Source: Pseudomonadota bacterium (GTDB lineage Bacteria > Pseudomonadota > Alphaproteobacteria > Rhizobiales > Beijerinckiaceae). From it: DNA of 15,992 nucleotides. Below are positions 7,610 through 15,413 of this stretch, piece by piece (the stretch's first letter is position 1; each line of letters opens with the position of its first letter). Both the position numbers and the translations under genes were made by a program. The DNA lies in the NCBI GenBank assembly GCA_023393655.1, contig JAEWKP010000314.1, forward strand, positions 1 to 15,992. Reading direction: 5' to 3'. Under the pieces are notes generated by a model. That model was not told the origin of the DNA. It saw only the letters and a list, made by a program, of their open reading frames with translations, and ran no database searches.

Positions 7610-7861
7610 TCAGAGCACCTGCGGGCCGGGCGGTGGTACCGAGCTTTGAGAATTGAACTCGGCGACCGCCCGCTCGACGATTGGCGCGCCAGGATCAGCC
7701 CTCCACATGGCGACGATAATCTCGCCCAGCCGGTTTTGCGCAGCCGAGCGATAAGGTGGGGCGATCGGCGTCGAGCGGTCGAGTTCAATCCAGGCAGCGT
7801 CGAACGCCTCTACCAGATTCGTCATATCCGCTTCGTCGGCGGCAAGGGTTCGAAACGGCAT
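7610..7861 (-). CDS. Small hypothetical protein
   Basis: Protein of 83 aa, not recognised as a named family. AGGCGGA lies 4 nt before the ATG at 7861, a good Shine-Dalgarno that supports this start over the Met at residue 13. The body is helical (LVEAFDAAWIELDR and AAQNRLGEIIVAMWRAD, then IVERAVAEFNS), which fits a small helical-bundle protein with an unstructured Pro-rich tail. It is convergent with the Cys-rich gene (46 bp between stops). Confidence 0.6.
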   Translation of the reverse strand: MPFRTLAADEADMTNLVEAFDAAWIELDRSTPIAPPYRSAAQNRLGEIIVAMWRADPGAPIVERAVAEFNSQSSVPPPGPQVL

Positions 7862-7985
7862 GCAGTCCGCCTATGACGGCGGCGTAGGTCAAGCAAGCCC
7901 TCCACCTTTCGACCAAGGTCGAAGACCACCTTGCGCGCTTGCCAGCGGAGCAAGAGATCATTTCCACGCATTGCATGTGACATGG

Positions 7986-8434
7986 ATGTTGAGGCTGCGT
8001 CAGGGCGTCGCCTATCCTCCTGGCGTGACCTCGATCCCTCCCTCCTGGGCTCACCTTCAGCCCGCATCGGTCAAGGCCCTGCTGGAGCCCCCAGGCACGC
8101 TGCCAAAGGCGTTGCGGATCACGCCCGACGACGTGCCGGTAGAGATCGCGCTCGCGGTGCCGATGGTGATCGCGGCGCGGCTGCTGCTGGAACTGGCGGT
8201 GAAGCAGGGCGGCTTGGTCCTGACCCCGGCTGGCTTCCTCAAGGGGGTGGATGTCTGGCACGTCTTCGACCAGACGGAATGGCCGGGCAACGTCAAGGGC
8301 CGAAGAGCCGCGTTCGTCGGCCTTTGACGTGGGTCGGTCTCATGGGAAGCCGGGGACACGCGCTGATGAACTTATTTGGCGCAGCGCGATTGATAGGCGA
8401 GGCAGGACGGCAATTTGAGATCAGAGATTTATAG
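7986..8434 (+). pseudogene. Probable frameshifted gene remnant
   Basis: From about 8040 to 8300 one frame has strongly GC-rich third codon positions and reads as a convincing protein (WAHLQPASVKALLEPPG, then VPVEIALAVPMVIAARLLLEL, then LVLTPAGFLKGVDVW and FDQTEWPG). It stops at 8327. The next frame continues without a stop to 8434 with GHALMNLFGAARLIGEAGRQFEI, which looks like the natural last helix and strand of the same protein. A single -1 or +2 shift near 8300-8325 would join them. The N-terminal side has no good Shine-Dalgarno and may also be lost. I do not recognise the family with confidence. It could instead be an intact protein of about 113 aa ending at 8327. Confidence 0.4.
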
Positions 8435-8505
8435 GATCGTTAGAGCTTCGAGTGCTGCGTGGTCGGCAAATCACCCGCCGCCCGGAAACAAGGCGAACTC
8501 CCGCG

Positions 8506-11500
8506 ATGTCTACGGAAAGAATTCGAAAGCGCTTGCTTAGCACGGAGCCTGAAACGCGCGGCGTTGTGCGCAGCTATGATCTCCAGGGCCTGGAGCGCGA
8601 AAGGGCCTTTGACGAGATTACTCGGGTTGCTGCATTCGTGTGCGGGACGCCGATCGCCCTGATCAATTTCATCCATAGCGACCGGCAATGGACGAAGGCA
8701 GGCGTCGGGCTTGAGCTAGGGGATGTGCCGCTCTCCGAGTCGGTCTGCGCATGCGCAATCCAGCAGTCGGATGCCTTCGTTGTTCCGAACCTCAGGGAGG
8801 ATCGGCGGTTCGGGCATCTTTCCCTGGTCGGTGGCGAACCATTTCTAAAATTCTACGCCGGAGTGCGCTTGGAAACAGCGGAGGGGCTTGGGCTGGGCAT
8901 GCTCTGCGTGCTCGACAATAAGCCCCGGCCAGCCGGGCTCTCAGCCGAGCAGGTGGAGGCGCTGAACCTGCTCGCCAAATCGGTCATGAGCCATCTCGAA
9001 TTACGTCGTGCCAGCACCAAGCTTGCCGAGCGAGAGAAACGCTTTCGGACGATCTTGGATGTTGTCCCGCAGAAAATCTGGACGGCGTGGGCCGATGGCA
9101 CCCATGATTACTTTAATAAGAGATGGTACGCCTTTTCCGACGCTCAGCCGGTCGAGAGCCATGGCGACCGCTGGCTCGACCTGATTCACCAGGATGATCG
9201 GGTGCGGGTCCAAGCCCGCTGGCGGCATTCAATTGCGACCGGCGAAGATTACGAGATCGAGTACCGCCTGCGGCATAATTCGGGCGAGTACCGCTGGATG
9301 CTGGCTCGGGCTCAGGCCATCCGCAGCAAGAACGGCAAGATCGAGCGGTGGCTGGGGACGAGCACCGACATCCACAAAACCAAAACGGTTGAGCAAGCGC
9401 TCGCTGTACGAGAGCAGCACTATAGCGGGCTGCTCGAAGCCAGCGCCGTTGTCGTCTGGTTTGCAGGACCAGATGGGACGGTCACTCACAGCAAGGGCTG
9501 GACCGAACTTACCGGGCAAACCGATCAGGAATACCTCGGGCTAGGCTGGCTGAGGGCAGTCCACCCTGAGGATCAGGCGCGCGTCGTACCGATCTGGGAA
9601 GCGGCGCAGGCGTCGGAGTCGTTCTACCAAGCCGAGTTTCGTGTGAAGAGCCGCAACGGAGGCCATCGCTGGATATTGGCGAGTGCCGTTCCAATCCATG
9701 ACGCCAGTGGGCGGCTTCGTGAGTGGGTTGGCAGTATCGTTGACGTTCACGATCGCAAGCTTGCGGAACAGCAACTTTATGCCAGCAAAGAGCGACTGCG
9801 TCTGGCCATCGAGACAACGGCGCTCGGTATTTGGGACGTTGATCTGATCTCGGGCGAGCGGGAATGGTCTCCTGAGGCGAAGGCTATAATGGGACTACCC
9901 GCCGACGCTCCTCTCACGCGCAACACCTTTTTGGATCGCCTACACCCTGATGATCGAGGGCAGGTCGAAGCATCGTTTTACGCCGCTTCGTCCGATGCAT
10001 CGCTCACCTACGAGGGCACGTATCGAATTATCCGGGCAGATTCCGGCGAAGAGCGTTGGGTGGCGGCAACGGGCAGAACTCTGCTGGGTATTGATGGGCG
10101 ACCGAGCCGCAAGATCGGGACAATCCAAGATATAACCGCACGAGAGCACGCGAAAATTATCCTCCGCGCCAGCGAAGAGCGCCTGCGTTTGGCTCTCCAG
10201 GCGAGCCGGATGATTGCCTGGGAGCAGGACCTCAGAACCAATTTCATCACCCGCTCGGACAATGCGATCGGCCTGATGGGCATGGGCTCTGCTCCTCTGT
10301 CGGATGTTCTCGATCGCATCCATCCCGAGGATCGGGGGCTGCGCGAACATTTTCGCCCTGGAGGGGGCGTCAAGGGCTCAAACACCATCGAGTTTCGCTA
10401 TCGCAGACCAGACGGTCAGACCATGTGGCTGGGTCTGCGCGGCGAGTGGGCCGGGCCTGACAGACTTGTGGGCGTCACCTTCGATATCACCGACCGCAAG
10501 GAGGCCGAGGAAGAAATCTGGCGTGTTGCCAATCACGACGCGTTGACGGGCTTGCCCAACCGAGCCCTGCTTCAGAAGCGGCTGGAGGAAGCCCTCGAAA
10601 CGGCTGAGCAGAACGGCACTGCGGTCTCACTGCTGCTGATCGACTTCGACCGCTTCAAGGAGATCAATGATGCCCTTGGTCATGATGCGGGGGACGCTCT
10701 CCTAAAGGAGGCGGCTGTGCGCCTGAAAGGAATGACGCGACAATGCGATACGGTGGCCCGCTTTAGTGGTGATGAATTCGCGGTGATCATTGTTGAGCCA
10801 ATGCGTTTGGAGCACGTTTCGCGTTTGGCTGAAGCCATGACCGTGAGGCTGAGAGAACCGATCATGCACCTCGGGCGGTTCATCGCGAGCGAAGCGAGTA
10901 TTGGCATTGCAGCCTTTCCCGACCATGACGCTTCTGCTTCCGATCTGCTGAAGGATGCAGATATCGCGCTCTATGAAGCCAAAGCGCAGGGACGCAATCG
11001 CGTCGTAACCTATTGTCCAGCGCTGCGTGAGGCCGTCGAGCGACGCAGTATCATTCTTGAGGAAGTTCGCGAGGCACTGAGCAGGGGCGAGATTGTTCCA
11101 TTCTATCAGCCCAAGGTCTGCCTGAACACCGGTAAAATTGCCGGTTTGGAAGTCTTGGCGCGATGGCAGCATCCATCGAAGGGCGTCCTCACCCCTGGCT
11201 ATTTCGGTGCTGCCTTTGATGATACGCGGCTGGCGCTCGCGCTCAGCGAGAGCCTGTTGGCCAGGGCGGTCTCTGATTTGCGCGGTTGGCTCGAAGCTGG
11301 TCTGAACCCCGGTCGGGTCGCGTTCAACCTTTCGGCCTGCGAATTCAGCCAGCCCGGCCTTGCCGATGATGTCCTGCGCGTCTTGAAGGATGCAGGCATC
11401 CCGCCGGAGCATTTCGAGGTCGAGGTGACCGAGACGGTGCTGCTCAGCCGGAACCCGGAGAGCATCACCTCAATCCTCAATCGCTTCCATCAGCATGGAA

Positions 11501-11820
11501 TCTCGATTGCGCTGGACGACTTCGGCACTGGCTTTGCGTCGTTGAGCCATCTCAAGAAATTTCCGGTTGACCACATCAAGATCGACCAGAGCTTCGTGCA
11601 GAAGCTGGAGCACGATGAAGGCGATAAAGCCATCGTATCGACTATTATCGAGTTGGGCAGGAAACTTGGAATGCGGGTTACTGCCGAAGGCGTCGAAACA
11701 GAAACTCAGAGACGCCTGTTACAGGCATGGGGAGCCGACTTCGGGCAGGGTTATCTTTTTTATAAACCTATCGAATCCTCACAAGTTGATTCTGTTTTAC
11801 GTCGCGACATTCGAACATGA
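8506..11820 (+). CDS. GAF-PAS(x4)-GGDEF-EAL cyclic-di-GMP protein
   Basis: Protein of 1104 aa from the ATG at 8506, preceded by AGGCGA 9 nt upstream; a GTG at 8452 in the same frame is less likely. In order: GAF sensor (about 15-170), four PAS/PAC units (about 176-290, 302-420, 427-546, 554-665, each with a W/DITD-type PAC end), GGDEF (about 673-835) and EAL (about 850-1100). GGDEF domains make c-di-GMP from GTP and EAL domains break it to pGpG. The active-site loop reads SGDEF rather than GGDEF. An RxxD inhibitory site (RQCD) lies exactly five residues before it, as in feedback-inhibited cyclases. The EAL motif reads EVL but keeps the Glu, and NLS, ETE, DDFGTG, KID, AEGVE and GQGY are all present, so phosphodiesterase activity is likely. 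No membrane segment is seen, so the sensor is cytoplasmic, for light, redox or small ligands. It stands alone as a transcription unit. Confidence 0.96.
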   Translation: MSTERIRKRLLSTEPETRGVVRSYDLQGLERERAFDEITRVAAFVCGTPIALINFIHSDRQWTKAGVGLELGDVPLSESVCACAIQQSDAFVVPNLREDRRFGHLSLVGGEPFLKFYAGVRLETAEGLGLGMLCVLDNKPRPAGLSAEQVEALNLLAKSVMSHLELRRASTKLAEREKRFRTILDVVPQKIWTAWADGTHDYFNKRWYAFSDAQPVESHGDRWLDLIHQDDRVRVQARWRHSIATGEDYEIEYRLRHNSGEYRWMLARAQAIRSKNGKIERWLGTSTDIHKTKTVEQALAVREQHYSGLLEASAVVVWFAGPDGTVTHSKGWTELTGQTDQEYLGLGWLRAVHPEDQARVVPIWEAAQASESFYQAEFRVKSRNGGHRWILASAVPIHDASGRLREWVGSIVDVHDRKLAEQQLYASKERLRLAIETTALGIWDVDLISGEREWSPEAKAIMGLPADAPLTRNTFLDRLHPDDRGQVEASFYAASSDASLTYEGTYRIIRADSGEERWVAATGRTLLGIDGRPSRKIGTIQDITAREHAKIILRASEERLRLALQASRMIAWEQDLRTNFITRSDNAIGLMGMGSAPLSDVLDRIHPEDRGLREHFRPGGGVKGSNTIEFRYRRPDGQTMWLGLRGEWAGPDRLVGVTFDITDRKEAEEEIWRVANHDALTGLPNRALLQKRLEEALETAEQNGTAVSLLLIDFDRFKEINDALGHDAGDALLKEAAVRLKGMTRQCDTVARFSGDEFAVIIVEPMRLEHVSRLAEAMTVRLREPIMHLGRFIASEASIGIAAFPDHDASASDLLKDADIALYEAKAQGRNRVVTYCPALREAVERRSIILEEVREALSRGEIVPFYQPKVCLNTGKIAGLEVLARWQHPSKGVLTPGYFGAAFDDTRLALALSESLLARAVSDLRGWLEAGLNPGRVAFNLSACEFSQPGLADDVLRVLKDAGIPPEHFEVEVTETVLLSRNPESITSILNRFHQHGISIALDDFGTGFASLSHLKKFPVDHIKIDQSFVQKLEHDEGDKAIVSTIIELGRKLGMRVTAEGVETETQRRLLQAWGADFGQGYLFYKPIESSQVDSVLRRDIRT

Positions 11821-12118
11821 CAATATTCCGAACTTGTAGGTTTCGAGCAAAAACGCCAACGGCAATCGTTAGGTCAGACCGCGATACTTCGCTCTTGTGA
11901 GGTACCTTGCCGCTCCGATGAAAGGGCCTCAAAGACTTGGAAGGTGCTGGCGATGATCTATAAGCTCGATTCGTTCGAGACATCGTCTCTCGTCCAAATG
12001 CGAGCCAAACGCCATACATCAGCACTGTACTTGGCTCTGAATGGGACGCGCCGGATTCGTCATCGCCCCAGATTTCAACTACATTCCCTTGCGGCATGCA
12101 TTCGAGATGGGGACGGTC
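11821..12118. other. 298-bp intergenic stretch, no gene recognised
   Basis: Lies between the c-di-GMP gene and the secreted-protein gene. Short frames exist on both strands, but none has a plausible start, good codon pattern or familiar protein features. No convincing terminator hairpin with a T-run follows the c-di-GMP gene. A promoter for the downstream gene is expected here, but I cannot place its -35 and -10. Confidence 0.5.
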
Positions 12119-12883
12119 ATGCGTTCTGCGTTGCCCCAAAAGCAATGGTTGCGCGTCCTTGCCACGCTGGCGCTGCTTGTGCCGATTGACGCCGTGGCAC
12201 AATCGGACCCGTGGGTTGGGCGCTGGGGAGCGGGGGGCTGCGGCCCCGGCGAGACGGAAATTGTGCTCAGTCGCTCCTCGCTCGATCTCTCCACCTTTGA
12301 AACAGTTTGTAGCGTTCGAAGCGTGCGGCAGCGTGCAGACGTTTTCGACCTTGATGCAACCTGTCAGGGCGAGGGAGCCAGGAAGAAGAGGGCGACGCTG
12401 TCGATCCAGGTTCGAGGGAATGTGCTGACCTTCGTTGGTCTACGAGGAATCGAGTTCAGCCCGAAGCGGTTCGAGCGATGCGGGGCGCAAGACTCACGAG
12501 GAACGGAGCCACCCCCAGCCGCCAGAGCTTCTGCGGCGGCGGCAAAGCCCGAGTTGCCGTTGCAGCGCGGCTATTATGTTGCTGACGAAACGCCCTGCGG
12601 GGACGCGTCAAACGGCACACTCAGCCTTTTGCGGCGCAACGCCATGGGGGTGGCGAGGCAGTTATGTAATTTCGTTGCGATCGAAAGCTTGGGGCCTGCA
12701 CGTTACCGGGTGGTCCAGAACTGCGGCGAAGGCGGCACGCGAACGGACATCTACGAAATTCGAAGCCCACGGAGCTTCAGGATGATCGCTCCTGACGGCT
12801 TTCGCTATGGTGCGCGCTACTGCGCCCAGAGCGAGTTGCCTCTCCCCTGGAAAACAAACGCCATTGGCGATCTGATTCGTTAG
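12119..12883 (+). CDS. Secreted protein with two four-Cys domains
   Basis: Protein of 254 aa from the ATG at 12119, chosen because it gives a clean signal peptide: basic start, hydrophobic core LRVLATLALLVPI, cleavage after AVA near residue 27, and GGGGA 5 nt upstream. Earlier in-frame ATGs at 12041 and 12107 would put charged or unrelated sequence before it. The mature protein has exactly eight cysteines in two sets: 41, 64, 82, 121 and 160, 183, 202, 235. Spacings are 23/18/39 and 23/19/33, and the context matches (CGxGE-like starts, C-x-GEG third Cys, final Cys followed by AQ). It is therefore a tandem duplication with probably two disulfides per domain, linked by an Ala/Pro-rich segment (131-146). 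It should act in the periplasm or outside; function is unknown. It converges on the thermonuclease gene. Confidence 0.85.
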   Translation: MRSALPQKQWLRVLATLALLVPIDAVAQSDPWVGRWGAGGCGPGETEIVLSRSSLDLSTFETVCSVRSVRQRADVFDLDATCQGEGARKKRATLSIQVRGNVLTFVGLRGIEFSPKRFERCGAQDSRGTEPPPAARASAAAAKPELPLQRGYYVADETPCGDASNGTLSLLRRNAMGVARQLCNFVAIESLGPARYRVVQNCGEGGTRTDIYEIRSPRSFRMIAPDGFRYGARYCAQSELPLPWKTNAIGDLIR

Positions 12884-12965
12884 GGCTCGGCCCCTCCGCA
12901 CTGATCGCAGGCTTGCCTACCCCATTTCAGGAGGTGTCGCGCCCCCTCCCGGCCTTTAGCGATCA

Positions 12966-13517
12966 TCAACACCACGGTCGGCGTCGGCCCTGCCATGGGC
13001 GAGCCAATCCCTCGGCTACCAGGATTTGGCCCACGGAGCGCCCATTCTGGTAAACTACGCGCAGCAGGCGGCCATACTGATCGCGATCTCGGGAGCCATA
13101 GCCTTCAAGCGAGAATGGCGCTTCTGCCAGTAGCTCGGCCAAGCGGTACTTTGCCCGGTCGCCCAACGCTCTTTCACTGGCGCACTTGGCCTGCTCAGTT
13201 TCCGGGGCGTCGATGTCGGCAATTCTGATTTTCTCCGCGCGATACCAGAATGTGTCTCCGTCAACGACGCAGTCGCCAGTCCCGCGACCGCATATCCTGA
13301 ACGGTACCTGCCGGGTTTCGCTGAGAGATCGCGAGCCTGGGCGGATAACTACCGCCTGAGGTTCGGCAGGTAGAAATTCTCTTCGAATCTGATCCATTCG
13401 CTCCGGCGAAGGCGTCAACAGTCCGAGCCCTGCTCCCAGAGCGACGATGAACGAGCACCCGCACACCACGGCCCACTGGACCGTGCTCATCCCGGCAATG
13501 TCTCGTCGAAACGACAT
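12966..13517 (-). CDS. Membrane-anchored thermonuclease (SNase-like)
   Basis: Protein of 183 aa. Residues 12-34 form one hydrophobic segment, an N-in anchor or uncleaved signal, so the enzyme should sit on the periplasmic face. The nuclease domain follows: VVDGDTF at 84-90, then IRIADIDAPET with R98 and E106, then DQYGR with R150. These match the staphylococcal nuclease triad Arg35/Glu43/Arg87, so it should be a Ca-dependent DNA/RNA endonuclease. The ending GRRRPWC is typical of proteobacterial members. Start at 13517: AGGGG lies 6 nt before the ATG and is partly in a hairpin. It is on the same strand as, and 134 bp downstream of, the Crp/Fnr gene, so common regulation is possible but not shown. 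Degradation of nucleic acid for nutrients or at the cell surface is the likely role. Confidence 0.93.
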   Translation of the reverse strand: MSFRRDIAGMSTVQWAVVCGCSFIVALGAGLGLLTPSPERMDQIRREFLPAEPQAVVIRPGSRSLSETRQVPFRICGRGTGDCVVDGDTFWYRAEKIRIADIDAPETEQAKCASERALGDRAKYRLAELLAEAPFSLEGYGSRDRDQYGRLLRVVYQNGRSVGQILVAEGLARPWQGRRRPWC

Positions 13518-13537
13518 GCGCTGCCCCTCGGCAGCGA
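13518..13537 (-). promoter_or_regulatory. Hairpin presenting the Shine-Dalgarno in its loop
   Basis: On the thermonuclease mRNA a perfect 7-bp stem CGCTGCC/GGCAGCG with a GAGG loop ends one base before the start codon. The GAGG loop is the core of the ribosome binding site, 8 nt from the AUG. The stem is all Watson-Crick and mostly G-C, so it should form in the transcript and could limit or gate ribosome binding. Confidence 0.45.
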
Positions 13538-13651
13538 CATTGGCATCGACGATCTAAGAATTGGCAAACTTCCGCGCCGCAAATGGAACGATGCCGCAGG
13601 TTGCTCATGAAATCGGTAGCGAAATCCAAGGCCCTGCCGCAAGGCAGCCGC

Positions 13652-14368
13652 CTATTTCGTCGAGACTTCAAGCCCAGAAAGCTGTTCAAGGCTTCCAGTG
13701 TCGAGCAGCCGTACACCCTCGGGAACTAGCAAGATGATCCCGTCGCGCGCAAACCGGGCCAACGTCCGGCTGACCGTTTCCATGGAAACTCCGAGATAGT
13801 CGGCGATATCGCGACGACACATCGGCAAATGCACTGTTACCGACCGTTTCCCCAATCGCGCCCACCGTTCGCGCATCGTGAGAAGAAAACAAGCGATCTT
13901 CTCTTCAGAGCGTCGGCGTCCGAGCAGCAGCATGTGCTCCTCGGCTGCCGCCAATTCAGCATGTGCTAGATCGTGAAAGCGAGCCAAGACCTCTGGTTGC
14001 CCGACAAGCAAGGCGATCACCGAATCACGGGTGAAGGAATACGCTCGGACCGCATCAACTGCGTCGGCGGAAAAGCTGAACTCTTCTCCGAGCGAAGATG
14101 CGATCCAGTCTCCCGGTATCGAAAATCCGAGGATTTGGCGGCGACCATCCGCGAGGGTCTTGTATCTCCTCACCATCCCTGAAGAGACAAGGAGACGATA
14201 TTGATTAGGCTTTCCCGTCTTGAAGATAACCTCATTGGGGTTGAAAGATTTTTTGCACGCAAGATCAGGCCAAAACACCAAAGATTCCTCGGTAAACTTC
14301 GGCAATTTCTGCGACTCACCTAGAGCATTACATGCATTCTGAATCTCACAAATGCGCTTCACTTGCAC
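13652..14368 (-). CDS. Crp/Fnr family transcription regulator
   Basis: Protein of 238 aa with a GTG start at 14368; an in-frame TGA upstream limits extension, and the GTG two codons in is equally possible. Residues 40-120 are the beta-roll sensor domain (VIFKTGKPNQYRLLVSSGMVRRYK, then FSIPGDWIA), 125-150 the dimer helix, and 180-215 a winged HTH. The recognition helix reads VSMETVSRTLARF, with E197, S200 and R201 forming the ExxSR signature of FNR/FixK-type proteins, which prefer TTGAT-N4-ATCAA sites. The N-terminal cysteines (7, 13, 38) do not match the FNR iron-sulfur spacing, so oxygen sensing through a cluster is doubtful; a FixK-like or ligand-free mode is likelier. No good FNR box is visible in the window's intergenic regions, so its targets are not identifiable here. 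Confidence 0.9.
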   Translation of the reverse strand: MQVKRICEIQNACNALGESQKLPKFTEESLVFWPDLACKKSFNPNEVIFKTGKPNQYRLLVSSGMVRRYKTLADGRRQILGFSIPGDWIASSLGEEFSFSADAVDAVRAYSFTRDSVIALLVGQPEVLARFHDLAHAELAAAEEHMLLLGRRRSEEKIACFLLTMRERWARLGKRSVTVHLPMCRRDIADYLGVSMETVSRTLARFARDGIILLVPEGVRLLDTGSLEQLSGLEVSTK

Positions 14369-14704
14369 TGCCCAAGTCGGCCTCTCCGAATCTCATGACG
14401 ATAGCGGCGGGCCATGTGTTGCGAAACCCTTCTGGTGATTTCGCTTCTCTGAAGTCGCGATCGCGCCGAGGACGACGGAGAACTCTCTGCTGTTCCACGC
14501 GCGATCATCGAGCCAGTGCCGATGCTCCTGTTCTGAACCCGTCGTCGAACGCCGGATCGCGTCGGCGGGCGTTCCCGTCACCACCGAACCATCGCGATCG
14601 CCCCTCTCTCCCAAACGGTCGTTTCCGCGACGCTGCTGATGGCGGGGTGATCGTCGAGGGATTGTGCTTACGACGGTCTCGCAGAACTGGCGGTCAGAAC
14701 TCGC
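14369..14704. other. 336-bp stretch without a convincing gene
   Basis: Lies between the recombinase and Crp/Fnr genes, both on the minus strand. Frames on both strands are Arg/Ser-rich with no plausible domain, start context or family resemblance, and read as chance open frames in GC-rich DNA. A short direct repeat (CAGAACTGGCGGT and CAGAACTCGCCTA, around 14682-14707) abuts the recombinase 3' end. The stretch may hold decayed sequence left by insertion or deletion next to the recombinase, plus the Crp/Fnr promoter. Confidence 0.5.
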
Positions 14705-15283
14705 CTACGTGACAGCGGCGTTCTGGCCCAGGCATCGGTAGACGCTCGCTCGGCTGATCCCGACCTGCCTGACGATCTCGGCGACCTTCGCGCCCTCGGC
14801 ATGGAGAGCCCGGACAGCCTCCCCCTGCCGACGAGCGGTTGGTGCTCTACCCTTATACTTGCCCTCCAATTTGGCTTTCATGACGCCTTCGCGCTGGCGC
14901 TCTAGCATCACAGAGCGTTCCCAAGATGCCGTCGCGGCTAAAACGGTCAGGATCAGCGTCGAAGTGGCGTTGGAAGTATCGAGCACGCCGCCGCCGAAGC
15001 TGAGGATGCGAAGGGCGACCCCCTTCTTCTCCAGACGCTCGATGATGCTGAGGAGATCAGCGACGCCACGGGAGAGCCGGTCAACGCGGGTGACGACCAG
15101 CGTATCACCTGCCCGGCAGAACTCGATGGCCGCCTCCAGCTTCTCGCGCTTGCCGATCGAGGACACCTGCTCGCTGAAGACCTTGTCCGCACCGGCCGCC
15201 TTCAGATCACGCTCCTGGGCTTCCAACCCGGCCTGCTGATCGAACGTGCTGGTTCTGGCGAACCCCACCAACATCCCTGCCAT
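14705..15283 (-). CDS. Small serine recombinase (resolvase/invertase)
   Basis: Protein of 192 aa, the usual length of small serine recombinases. The catalytic serine is S12 in FARTSTFDQ, with R10. The conserved VVTRVDRLSR supplies R66, D68 and R69, and the long E helix is visible around MLERQREGVMKAKLEGKYKGR. Residues 152-185 form the C-terminal HTH (AEIVRQVGISRASVYRCLG). Such enzymes cut both DNA strands through phosphoserine links and resolve plasmid or transposon dimers, or invert segments. A strong GGAGG lies 4 nt before the ATG. The upstream intergenic region carries a symmetric array of GTCTCA repeats that could be its recombination site and operator. No transposase is adjacent, so plasmid multimer resolution, or a remnant of a mobile element, is as likely as a transposon. 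Confidence 0.95.
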   Translation of the reverse strand: MAGMLVGFARTSTFDQQAGLEAQERDLKAAGADKVFSEQVSSIGKREKLEAAIEFCRAGDTLVVTRVDRLSRGVADLLSIIERLEKKGVALRILSFGGGVLDTSNATSTLILTVLAATASWERSVMLERQREGVMKAKLEGKYKGRAPTARRQGEAVRALHAEGAKVAEIVRQVGISRASVYRCLGQNAAVT

Positions 15284-15291
15284 TGTTCCTC

Positions 15292-15399
15292 CGTCTCACA
15301 CGAACCTAAGACTTGAGCGTCTCACGCATTCTCAGAATGACAATCGATTTGTGTGAGACCATTCTGAGACGGCGCAAAAGACCCTGACCATGTGAGACG
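15292..15399. repeat. Mirror-symmetric GTCTCA repeat array, candidate res/operator site
   Basis: Six copies of a GTCTCA[C/G]-type unit lie in the 130 bp upstream of the recombinase. Three face right: 15293, 15319 and, with one mismatch, TTCTCAG at 15329. Three face left, as GTGAGAC at 15353 and 15392 and CTGAGAC at 15364. The nested pairs share nearly one centre (about 15344-15346), which coincides with the palindrome AATCGATT at 15342-15349. Steps are 26 and 10 bp on the left, 11 and 28 bp on the right. CATTCT-C-AGAATG at 15327-15339 is a further small palindrome. Clustered inverted half-sites upstream of the gene are what resolvase sites look like. Confidence 0.6.
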
Positions 15400-15413
15400 A
15401 CGGATGATGCTCG

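Noticed and set aside
7785..8261. Minus-strand open frame of 158 codons
   Set aside because: It is His/Arg/Gln-rich, overlaps the well-started gene at 7610-7861 and lies antisense to the strongly coding plus-strand segment at 8040-8300.
10702..11412. Minus-strand open frame of 236 codons
   Set aside because: It is wholly antisense to the GGDEF-EAL region, where the plus-strand motifs are unambiguous.
12884..12965. Terminator between the convergent secreted-protein and thermonuclease genes
   Set aside because: Small GC stems (GGGC-TCG-GCCC, and GGAGG with CCTCC) can be drawn, but there is no T-run on either strand.
13261..13716. Minus-strand open frame of 151 codons
   Set aside because: It overlaps the thermonuclease and Crp/Fnr genes in another frame and is Arg/Cys-rich with no recognisable feature.
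15361..15372. TTCTGAGACGG resembling the end of a Tn3-family inverted repeat
   Set aside because: Only about 11 bp agree, no matching far end or transposase is present, and the same core belongs to the local GTCTCA repeat array.
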